Numbered from the stretch's first letter, positions 1-5,180 are shown. The stretch is DNA of 5,180 nucleotides from Nitrospirota bacterium (GCA_015233265.1 JADFXZ010000001.1:1-5180); one strand, 5' to 3'. Notes: generated by a model from the letters alone, not told the origin. Numbers and translations are program-made.

Positions 1-1520
1 TGGTAGATGCCTCAGAAGGGCCGCTGCCTCAGACGCGGTTTGTACTAAAGAAGGCGCTTGAGCTTGAGCTGCCGCAGATTGTGGTAATAAATAAAATCGA
101 CCGCCCGGACGCAAGAATTCAGGCCGTTGTCAACGAGGTGTATGATTTATTCATAGACTTAGACGCGGCGGAAGATCAGCTTGATTTCCCGGTTGTCTAC
201 ACAAACGCCAAGGCTGGCACTGCGGCCATCCGCCCCGATGACACTTCAAGCGATCTTCAGCCCCTGTTTAAGTCCATAATAGAGAGAATCCCACCCCCGG
301 AGGACAAAAGAGACGATATCCTGCAAATGCTCGTCACAAATATCGATTACAACGACTATGTCGGTCGCCTCGCCATCGGGAGAATATTCTCCGGCACTGT
401 GCGCGTTGGAGACATGGTGACGGTCTTACTGGACAACGATGAGTTGTCAAAGACGAAAGTTACGTCGATGTTTACTTTTGAGGGGCTTGCAAGGACAGAG
501 GCAAAAGAGGCCTTCTCCGGCGAAATCATAGCCCTGTCTGGCATTGAGGGCATTAACATAGGCGATACGGTCTCAAACTACGAAACCCCGCGTGCGCTGC
601 CGCGCATCAAGGTGGATGAGCCGACGATTTCTATGGTTTTCTCCGTAAACACGTCCCCATTTGCAGGGAAAGAGGGAAAATACGTAACGTCGCGCCAGCT
701 GCGCGAAAGGCTCCAGAAGGAACTCCTCTATAATGTCTCAATAAGGGTTGATTTTTCGCAGATGGACAGCTTTGAGGTAATGGGCAGGGGAGAGTTGCAG
801 CTTGCAATTCTCATAGAGATGATGCGCCGCGAGGGCTATGAGATTTCCGTCTCGATGCCCACCACAATTACAAAGGAAATAGAGGGTGTGCTTCACGAAC
901 CAATGGAAATACTTGTTATAGACATCCCTGAAGACTTTGTAGGGGTCATCACAAAACAGATAGGGATGAGAAAAGGCCGCATGACGAAGATGCACAACAA
1001 TGGATTTGGCCGCGTGAGGCTGGAGTTCCGGATACCATCGAGGGGGCTGATAGGTTTTCGATCTCAGTTTTTGACTGACACTCGGGGTACGGGGTTGTTA
1101 AACCACTTGTTTGACGGCTATGAGGTGTGGCAGGGTGCTCTGACAAGACGCCAGACCGGCGCGCTTGTTGCCGACCGGGCGGGTAGGGCGACGGCGTATG
1201 CCATATTTCACCTGCAGCCGCGTGGCACAATGTTCACATCTGAAAACACACAGGTCTACGAAGGTATGATAGTCGGGGAGAACTCGCGTGAAAACGACAT
1301 CGATGTAAATATAATCAAGGAAAAGAAACTGACTAACATGAGGGCCTCAGGGGCAGACGACGCCCTGTTGCTCATCCCCCCGCGCCCAATGAACCTTGAC
1401 TTAGCCCTCGAGTTTATAAAAGAAGACGAACTCGTTGAGGTTACGCCCACCTCTATACGCATAAGGAAAAAAATCCTTCAGGCAAATAAACGCCCGAAAC
1501 TAAAACAGGTCAAGGAATGA
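1..1520 (+). CDS. typA: Translational GTPase TypA/BipA, 5' end missing
   Basis: This is a ribosome-binding GTPase of the EF-G/LepA superfamily, linked in other bacteria to 50S assembly and to growth under cold or other stress. The reading frame is open from base 3, with no start in view. Its first residues (VDASEGP, then QTRFVLKKAL) follow the G3 region of the GTPase domain, so roughly 100 N-terminal residues holding G1-G3 lie outside; 505 residues are visible. The G4 motif NKID is at visible residues 30-33 and a G5-like NAK at 68-70, where many relatives have SA at the start. A beta-barrel domain II follows (about 95-190), then an EF-G-like domain III with GRGELQL near 261, and domain V with IPSRGLIGFR near 344. 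The BipA-specific C-terminal domain carries SRENDIDVN and LTNMRASG. The gene ends with TGA at 1518. It is not obviously co-transcribed with anything else in the window. Confidence 0.96.
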   Translation, partial: VDASEGPLPQTRFVLKKALELELPQIVVINKIDRPDARIQAVVNEVYDLFIDLDAAEDQLDFPVVYTNAKAGTAAIRPDDTSSDLQPLFKSIIERIPPPEDKRDDILQMLVTNIDYNDYVGRLAIGRIFSGTVRVGDMVTVLLDNDELSKTKVTSMFTFEGLARTEAKEAFSGEIIALSGIEGINIGDTVSNYETPRALPRIKVDEPTISMVFSVNTSPFAGKEGKYVTSRQLRERLQKELLYNVSIRVDFSQMDSFEVMGRGELQLAILIEMMRREGYEISVSMPTTITKEIEGVLHEPMEILVIDIPEDFVGVITKQIGMRKGRMTKMHNNGFGRVRLEFRIPSRGLIGFRSQFLTDTRGTGLLNHLFDGYEVWQGALTRRQTGALVADRAGRATAYAIFHLQPRGTMFTSENTQVYEGMIVGENSRENDIDVNIIKEKKLTNMRASGADDALLLIPPRPMNLDLALEFIKEDELVEVTPTSIRIRKKILQANKRPKLKQVKE

Positions 1521-1542
1521 CATTGCCAAAACTCACATGTTC

Positions 1543-1570
1543 AATAATATCGTGAAATACGGTATTATTT
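1543..1570. terminator. Weak AT-rich hairpin after typA
   Basis: Bases 1543-1552 pair with 1560-1569 (ten pairs, one of them G-U) around a seven-base loop, 23 bases after the typA stop codon. The stem is mostly A-T and is followed by a mixed TA tract rather than a clean run of T, so it is a poor intrinsic terminator by sequence. Its position between two convergent genes fits a bidirectional transcription end, but it could simply be AT-rich spacer. Confidence 0.35.
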
Positions 1571-1659
1571 AATATATATTGTAACGTCTACGTTAAGTGC
1601 GTATGAGCGTTTAAATGGCGCCGAACTCAGCCTATAGGCTAATCAATATCTGACAGGGT

Positions 1660-1893
1660 CTAACAGGACTTCTGTTTTGTTTTAAGCCACAGCGGAACGA
1701 TTATCCCTTTGGACTCCATAGCCTCGATTATTACGTCCTTTGTCGACGGGCGCACACCGCCGCAAAACATCTTGCCGTAGCCCTTACTCATGTTCACAGC
1801 CGCAAGGATGTAAACCAGCGCTATGGGCAGCACTAACGGCAGAAGCGGAAGGCCGAAGATTATAATAGCTGCTGCGATAACTGTTTTTCTCAT
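1660..1893 (-). CDS. Small putative membrane protein, unknown function
   Basis: This 77-residue protein has no family that I recognise. After a short MRKT start, residues 5-33 form one long hydrophobic stretch rich in Ile, Leu, Val and Ala, with Pro at about 15, 18 and 22. That suggests a single membrane helix or an uncleaved signal anchor. The remainder is polar, with MFCGG near 41-45, VPLWLKTK near 66-73 and a terminal Cys. Codon choice resembles the neighbouring genes, which supports a real gene. There is no clear Shine-Dalgarno sequence, only GAAG immediately before the ATG. A TATAAT on the same strand lies just upstream, so the transcript could be almost leaderless. The gene is convergent with typA and divergent from the chaperone operon. 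Loss of a larger ancestral gene cannot be excluded. Confidence 0.55.
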   Translation of the reverse strand: MRKTVIAAAIIIFGLPLLPLVLPIALVYILAAVNMSKGYGKMFCGGVRPSTKDVIIEAMESKGIIVPLWLKTKQKSC

Positions 1894-1899
1894 ATCTTC

Positions 1900-1929
1900 A
1901 TTATATTATAGTGTAACAAGGATATTCAA
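1900..1929 (-). promoter_or_regulatory. Possible promoter of the small membrane-protein gene
   Basis: On the minus strand a perfect TATAAT (bases 1905-1900) lies 18 bases downstream of TTGAAT (1929-1924). A second overlapping TATAAT occupies 1910-1905 but has no well-spaced partner. Initiation from the first box would fall at about 1893, on the A of the ATG, which matches the absence of a ribosome binding site. The DNA is AT-rich, so chance matches are a real possibility. Confidence 0.4.
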
Positions 1930-1998
1930 GCCCTAAATCCAGGGTCAACGCCAATCAATAAATAATACACTCTGTATAATTAAAATAAAAAATAAGGT

Positions 1999-2032
1999 AA
2001 AAAAACAGGCCATGCAGGGGGACACGGCCTGT
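1999..2032 (-). terminator. Intrinsic terminator reading leftwards
   Basis: ACAGGCC at 2005-2011 is perfectly complementary to GGCCTGT at 2026-2032. Read on the minus strand, the stem runs directly into seven T (complement of the A run 1999-2005), the layout of a rho-independent terminator. On the plus strand the hairpin is followed by CTTACG, so it should not terminate there. No minus-strand gene lies to its right, so it would stop antisense transcription coming from the dnaJ side, or mark the end of an unrecognised RNA. Confidence 0.55.
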
Positions 2033-2043
2033 CTTACGAGGGG

Positions 2044-2093
2044 GTTGTGAAGTAAAGGAGAGTGATTACAGTATATCACACAACATTTTTTTT
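2044..2093 (+). terminator. Possible rightward terminator with eight T
   Basis: GTTGT (2044-2048) can pair with ACAAC (2080-2084), and inside it GTGAT (2062-2066) with ATCAC (2075-2079), the two helices stacking with a bulge of 13 bases on one side. One A later comes a run of eight T (2086-2093). The T run is convincing but the stems are short and A-T rich. If real it ends a transcript that begins after the small membrane-protein gene, or insulates the dnaJ promoter downstream. Confidence 0.35.
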
Positions 2094-2192
2094 GTCAAGC
2101 TAAATAAAATAATTTATCTGCCTAAAACAGGGTGCGGCAGTTACTGATGTTGCTGTTTATAAAAATAGTTGATGGCTGGCAATAAAAAAATA

Positions 2193-2221
2193 TTGACAAA
2201 GAGTTTATAAAGTGTTATAGT
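2193..2221 (+). promoter_or_regulatory. Sigma-70-type promoter of the dnaJ-hspR-clpB operon
   Basis: TTGACA (2193-2198) matches the -35 consensus fully, and TATAGT (2216-2221) matches the -10 at five of six positions, with an ideal 17-base spacer. Transcription should start near 2228, leaving a leader of about 120 bases before dnaJ. A housekeeping promoter here fits HspR-type control, in which a vegetative promoter is repressed until heat shock. CAATA-N6-TATTG (2180-2195) overlaps the -35 box. No copy of the known HspR box (CTTGAGT-N7-ACTCAAG) or of CIRCE is recognisable nearby. Confidence 0.8.
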
Positions 2222-2227
2222 TAATTA

Positions 2228-2348
2228 ATGGCGGTTTGGGGCCGCCTCAGGCGACCTTTGGTTGCCGGATAGTCACTTATAGCGGCGGCAGACTATCCGC
2301 TGGCCGCTCTTTGCGGCTTATAAAATTTATACAAACACTGAGGCAGAT
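2228..2348 (+). promoter_or_regulatory. Structured 5' leader of dnaJ with predicted ribosome-site sequestration
   Basis: The predicted leader holds consecutive helices. P1 pairs GGCGG 2230-2234 with CCGCC 2242-2246. P2 pairs 2251-2256 with 2260-2265 around a TTT loop (one G-U pair). P3 pairs 2266-2274 with 2291-2299 in nine perfect pairs. P4 pairs GCCGC 2303-2307 with GCGGC 2313-2317. GCCTCAG at 2244-2250 is also perfectly complementary to CTGAGGC at 2338-2344, which contains the GAGG ribosome binding site (2340-2343) five bases before the dnaJ ATG. That long-range helix excludes P1 but is compatible with P2-P4, giving two alternative folds with the ribosome site free or hidden. A thermosensor or ligand-responsive switch is inferred, not shown. 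It matches no riboswitch or ROSE-type element that I recognise. P4 lacks a T run, so it is not a terminator. Confidence 0.5.
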
Positions 2349-3404
2349 ATGTCCGCATCCGGGATAAAAGACTATTATGCAATGCTCGGCGTAAGCAAGA
2401 CCGCCACTCATGATGAGATAAAAAAGGCTTACAGGAAGCTGGCAAGGAAATGCCATCCGGATTTGAATCCTGGAAGTAAGGAATGTGAGGCGAAATCCAG
2501 AGAGATAAACGAGGCGTATGACGTCCTGGGCGACGAGAAAAAACGTAAAGAATACGACAACTCAAGGACTAATCCCTTTGGCAGCGGCTTTGAGCATTTC
2601 AGTAACGGGACATTTTCAGGAGGCAGGCCTTATAACGACGCTCGGGGTTTTGGCGAAAGAAAATATGCGGCAAACTTCGATTTTGGTGGATTTGGAGATG
2701 TATTTTCGGAGCTTTTCAGATCCAATGTTTCATCAGAGGCCCAAAAGTCTAAAAAAGGCAACGATGTGGCCGCCGCACTTACGCTGACGCTTGACGAGGC
2801 GTACACCGGTGTGACCAGGTCCATGAGCATAAGGCGCGAAGTACCCTGCGGAGGCTGCGGCGGCAGCGGTGCAAAGGGCGCAAGGGTATGCCATATTTGT
2901 AACGGGGCGGGCGTTGTGTCCTCCTCTAGCACCATGAAGGTAAAAATCCCCCCTGGCGTAACCACAGGCAGCAAGGTAAGGCTCAAGGGCAAGGGTGACA
3001 TGGGGGTAGGCATTGCCGGAGATGTCGTCATAGAGATAAATGTGCAGCCGCATCCAATCTTTAAGAGAAAGAATGATGATTTGTATATAGATTTACCGGT
3101 AACTTTTATAGAGGCCGCCTTAGGGGCAAAAATTGAAGTGCCGTCACTTGAGAGCACTTCTGTGATGAGCCTCCCTGAGGGGACTCAAAGCGGCAGGATA
3201 TTCAAACTCAAGGGCAAGGGGATGCCAACTCCTAAGGGTACTGGATATGGCGATCTATACGTCGAGGTTTCAGTTGCCGTCCCAACGCAGTTGACACAAG
3301 GCCAGAGAGAGCTGATAAACGGCCTCAATGGTATATATAAGGAAAACGTCAGAGAAGCCCTGGAAAATCTCACCAGAGGGAGGCACAGTGGTAAAGAAGG
3401 ATAA
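2349..3404 (+). CDS. dnaJ: DnaJ/Hsp40 co-chaperone with reduced zinc domain
   Basis: This cytoplasmic J-domain co-chaperone (351 residues) delivers unfolded substrates to DnaK and stimulates its ATPase. The J domain covers about residues 6-72, with HPD at 36-38. A Gly/Phe-rich linker follows (about 73-120), ending in FGDVFSELF, which resembles the DIF motif of DnaJ. After two basic patches comes the substrate-binding domain. Its zinc insertion holds only CGGCGGSG (167-174) and CHICNGAG (181-188), where typical DnaJ has four such modules; by flanking sequence, modules 1 and 4 (zinc centre I) remain. The C-terminal beta domains are standard, with KIPPGV, HPIFKR, LPVTFIEAALG and LKGKGMP. The start is supported by GAGG five bases upstream. 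Length is somewhat below the usual 370-380, mostly from the lost zinc modules. The gene is first in the operon and overlaps hspR by 17 bases. CbpA is the main alternative name, but CbpA has no zinc modules. Confidence 0.93.
   Translation: MSASGIKDYYAMLGVSKTATHDEIKKAYRKLARKCHPDLNPGSKECEAKSREINEAYDVLGDEKKRKEYDNSRTNPFGSGFEHFSNGTFSGGRPYNDARGFGERKYAANFDFGGFGDVFSELFRSNVSSEAQKSKKGNDVAAALTLTLDEAYTGVTRSMSIRREVPCGGCGGSGAKGARVCHICNGAGVVSSSSTMKVKIPPGVTTGSKVRLKGKGDMGVGIAGDVVIEINVQPHPIFKRKNDDLYIDLPVTFIEAALGAKIEVPSLESTSVMSLPEGTQSGRIFKLKGKGMPTPKGTGYGDLYVEVSVAVPTQLTQGQRELINGLNGIYKENVREALENLTRGRHSGKEG
3378..3383 (+). promoter_or_regulatory. Ribosome binding site that sets the hspR start
   Basis: GGGAGG lies four bases before a GTG at 3388, inside the last codons of dnaJ. 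It favours this GTG over an in-frame ATG at 3328, which would add 20 residues not expected for HspR and has no comparable site. With the GTG start, the conserved RPLYVIS begins at residue 9, as is usual for the family. Confidence 0.75.
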
Positions 3405-3810
3405 CAGCAGCAGACCGCTTTATGTAATCAGCGTGGTGGCGGAGATGTTTGACCTGCATCCCCAGACCCTGCGTCTGTACGAACGGGAAGGCTTTATCAC
3501 GCCAACGCGGCACAATAACCAGAGGAAGTACTCGGATGAGGACATAAAGCAGCTCACGTTTATTGTCGAGCTTACAAGAAAACTAGGCGTAAACAAGGCT
3601 GGGCTTGAGATAATCATGGACTTGCGGGGCAGGCTTGAGGCCATGCGTAAGGAAATGGATGGCATTGTCGATTATATCGGGGACTACCTCGGGGAAGACG
3701 CAAAGAGATTTTTTCAGGGTAGACTCCAACAGATATTTGTTGGAAAACTTGAGCCGCCACTCCCTGACTCAGACAACGACATAGACGACGATGCAGGTGA
3801 ATACAGATGA
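3388..3810 (+). CDS. hspR: MerR-family heat-shock repressor HspR
   Basis: HspR is a DNA-binding repressor of chaperone genes; in Streptomyces and Mycobacterium, DnaK acts as its co-repressor, so free chaperone shuts the operon down. The protein has 140 residues from the GTG start. The MerR winged helix-turn-helix spans about 11-80. The signature is strong: RPLYVIS near 9-15, LHPQTLRLYEREG near 23-35, then QRKYSDEDI in the wing and LGVNKAGLEIIMDL, which leads into a helix (about 78-110) that should form the dimer coiled coil. No metal- or drug-sensing Cys is present, unlike classical MerR proteins. The last 15 residues are strongly acidic (DSDNDIDDD). Placement between dnaJ and clpB supports the assignment to HspR over other MerR regulators. 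The TGA stop overlaps the clpB start as ATGA. Confidence 0.92.
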   Translation: MVKKDNSSRPLYVISVVAEMFDLHPQTLRLYEREGFITPTRHNNQRKYSDEDIKQLTFIVELTRKLGVNKAGLEIIMDLRGRLEAMRKEMDGIVDYIGDYLGEDAKRFFQGRLQQIFVGKLEPPLPDSDNDIDDDAGEYR

Positions 3811-5180
3811 TGGATAACCTGACAATAAAAAGCCGTGAGGCCCTCAGAGACGCCCAGTCAATTGCCAGCGCTAGGGGCAATCAGGAGCTGCAGCCCGCCC
3901 ATCTGCTCCTAGCCATGATGATGGATAAAGAAGCGACGCCATCACAGATTCTGGCAAAGGCTGGGGCCAATGTGGATAGATTAAAGGCCGAGGTAGAGGC
4001 TGTGGCGGCAAAGTTTCCGCGGGTATCGGGTTCGCAGCCCATGGGAAATCTGTACATGTCCTCAAGCTTGAGGGATGTCTTTGACGAGGCCGCGGCCCAG
4101 GCTAAGCACATGAATGACGAATATGTCAGCGTTGAGCACCTGCTCTTAGGGCTGATTCTCAAAGGTGGCGGTGTGTCTGCCCTTATGAGCCGCCACGGCG
4201 TCGAGCGCGATACATTTCTTGCCGCTATGATGGCTTTCAGAGGGACTCAGCGCGTAACTGACGAGACACCTGAGGAGAAATACCAGGCGCTAAAGAAATA
4301 TGGCCGCAACCTCAGCGACCTTGCGGCAAAGGGAAGGCTTGACCCGGTCATTGGCCGCGACGAGGAAATCAGAAGGGTAATTCAGGTGCTTGCCCGAAGG
4401 ACAAAAAACAATCCTGTGATAATCGGAGAGCCTGGCGTTGGTAAGACTGCCATAGCTGAGGGGCTTGCCGGGCGCATTGTGGCAGGGGATGTGCCTGAGA
4501 CGCTCAAGGACAAGATTGTCGTAGCGCTTGACCTTGGGGCTCTGGTTGCGGGGGCAAAGTACAGAGGGGAGTTTGAGGACAGGTTAAAGGCGGTAATCAA
4601 GGAGGTGGAAGGCTCGGCGGGGAAGGTAATCCTGTTCATAGACGAGCTGCACACGCTTGTTGGCGCCGGGGCCTCCGAAGGCTCGATGGATGCCTCAAAT
4701 ATGCTCAAGCCCGCACTGGCACGCGGCGAGCTTAGGTGTGTTGGGGCTACGACACTCAATGAATACAGGAAATATATAGAGAAAGACGCGGCTTTAGAGA
4801 GGCGTTTTCAACCGGTTTATATAAAAGAGCCTACGGTGCAAGATGCCATATCTATTCTAAGGGGGCTGAAGGAGCGCTATGAGCTTCACCACGGGGTGAA
4901 GTTTAAGGACTCTGCCCTCATAGCCGCCGTAGTCTTGTCAAACCGCTACATAGCGGACAGATTTCTGCCAGACAAGGCTATTGATTTGATGGATGAGGCA
5001 GCCTCAAAACTCCGAATGGAGATGGACAGTATGCCGGCGGAACTGGACGAGCTGGAGCGGCGCATACGTCAGCTTGAGATAGAACGTCAGGCGATGCTCA
5101 GGGAAGACTCAGATGACTCAGCCGTAGAACTGGAAAAAATCGACAAAATAGTCATTGAGCTGATAGACAAGCGTGACGAG
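3807..5180 (+). CDS. clpB: Disaggregase ClpB, 3' end missing
   Basis: ClpB is a hexameric AAA+ chaperone that threads aggregated proteins through its pore together with DnaK, DnaJ and GrpE. The first 458 residues are visible, about half of the usual 860. The N-terminal double Clp-N repeat covers about 1-145 (PAHLLLAMM near 31, VEHLLLGL near 110). The first AAA+ domain has Walker A GEPGVGKT at 207-214, the pore-loop sequence KYRGEF near 251, Walker B VILFIDE at 274-280, a sensor-1 region GATTLNEYRK and an ERRF arginine finger near 331-334. The sequence then enters the middle coiled-coil domain (LDELERRIRQLEIE, about 408 on), which separates ClpB from ClpA and runs to the window edge. Two adjacent ATG codons (3807, 3810) are possible starts. 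The first gives a 4-base ATGA overlap with hspR; AGGTGA at 3795-3800 serves either. Starting at the second would reproduce the E. coli residue numbers K212 and E279. Confidence 0.96.
   Translation, partial: MMDNLTIKSREALRDAQSIASARGNQELQPAHLLLAMMMDKEATPSQILAKAGANVDRLKAEVEAVAAKFPRVSGSQPMGNLYMSSSLRDVFDEAAAQAKHMNDEYVSVEHLLLGLILKGGGVSALMSRHGVERDTFLAAMMAFRGTQRVTDETPEEKYQALKKYGRNLSDLAAKGRLDPVIGRDEEIRRVIQVLARRTKNNPVIIGEPGVGKTAIAEGLAGRIVAGDVPETLKDKIVVALDLGALVAGAKYRGEFEDRLKAVIKEVEGSAGKVILFIDELHTLVGAGASEGSMDASNMLKPALARGELRCVGATTLNEYRKYIEKDAALERRFQPVYIKEPTVQDAISILRGLKERYELHHGVKFKDSALIAAVVLSNRYIADRFLPDKAIDLMDEAASKLRMEMDSMPAELDELERRIRQLEIERQAMLREDSDDSAVELEKIDKIVIELIDKRDE

Larger units (their letters stand above)
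1987..2093 (+). ncRNA. Candidate short RNA of about 105 nt (speculative)
   Basis: A perfect TATAAT at 1975-1980, without a good -35 box, could start a transcript near 1987. That transcript would contain the GC-rich hairpin 2005-2032 and a purine-rich AAAGGAG stretch (2054-2060), and would end at the hairpin plus eight T finishing at 2093. No open frame of useful length lies inside; a GTG at 2062 opens only 13 codons and sits one base after AAAGGAG. I recognise no known RNA family. The arrangement of promoter-like box, hairpins and T run is the only support. Confidence 0.2.

Noticed and set aside
738..1230. Minus-strand frames opposite typA
   Set aside because: They mirror the codon structure of a conserved GTPase gene and have no start signals or family features.
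2062..2103. Thirteen-codon GTG frame after AAAGGAG
   Set aside because: The ribosome-site-like sequence is only one base from the GTG and the frame reads through a poly-T run; both argue against translation.
2172..2210. Short plus-strand frame (12 codons) beginning ATGGCTGGC upstream of dnaJ
   Set aside because: It has no ribosome site and overlaps the -35 box and spacer of a strong promoter, so it would not be transcribed from it.
2303..2331. Hairpin P4 as an attenuator terminator before dnaJ
   Set aside because: The stem is followed by TTATAAAATTTATA, not a T run, so intrinsic termination is unlikely.
2630..3157. Long minus-strand frame opposite dnaJ
   Set aside because: It lies wholly within a confidently identified gene, has no promoter or ribosome site, and its product has no recognisable domain.
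3147..3190. TTGAG and ACTCA half-sites resembling the HspR box inside dnaJ
   Set aside because: The halves are about 30 bases apart rather than 7 and lie in coding sequence, so they do not form the known operator.
3328..3387. Upstream ATG as the hspR start
   Set aside because: It would add 20 residues encoded within dnaJ, with no ribosome site, whereas the GTG at 3388 has GGGAGG at good spacing.
1..5180. CRISPR arrays, insertion sequences, tRNA or rRNA genes
   Set aside because: No regularly spaced direct repeats, terminal inverted repeats with a transposase, or cloverleaf and rRNA-like sequence could be found.

Overview
The window comes from a bacterial chromosome and holds four protein genes plus one small unassigned gene. 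It has moderate GC, AT-rich intergenic DNA and many ATA isoleucine codons. A dnaJ-type gene, an HspR-type MerR regulator and clpB sit in one tight operon, with no dnaK or grpE visible. HspR control of chaperones is best known in Actinobacteria and in Helicobacter/Campylobacter. The base composition does not look actinobacterial, so a Gram-negative lineage such as Nitrospirota or Desulfobacterota is my best guess; this is a weak inference.

Left part (1-1520): the 3' five-sixths of typA/bipA, a ribosome-associated translational GTPase, on the plus strand and cut at its 5' end by the window edge. A short AT-rich gap follows, with a weak hairpin near the end of typA. A convergent minus-strand gene (1660-1893) encodes a 77-residue protein with a hydrophobic N-terminus and no recognised family.

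Intergenic region (1894-2348, about 455 bases): this is unusually rich in signals. From left to right it holds a possible minus-strand promoter for the small protein, a minus-strand intrinsic terminator (GC stem plus seven T), and a possible plus-strand terminator with eight T, perhaps ending a short RNA. These are followed by a near-consensus sigma-70 promoter (TTGACA, 17-base spacer, TATAGT) and a leader of about 120 bases before dnaJ. The leader carries closely packed helices. One leader segment is perfectly complementary over 7 bases to the dnaJ ribosome binding site, which suggests RNA-level control of the heat-shock operon.

Right part (2349-5180): dnaJ, hspR and clpB overlap each other by 17 and 4 bases and are probably translationally coupled. 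The DnaJ protein retains only two of the usual four CxxCxGxG zinc modules. HspR is expected to repress the operon when chaperones are in excess. ClpB is the disaggregase that works with the DnaK/DnaJ system; it is cut by the window edge inside its middle coiled-coil domain. The main points of interest are the structured leader and the reduced zinc domain of DnaJ; the rest of the gene content is conventional.
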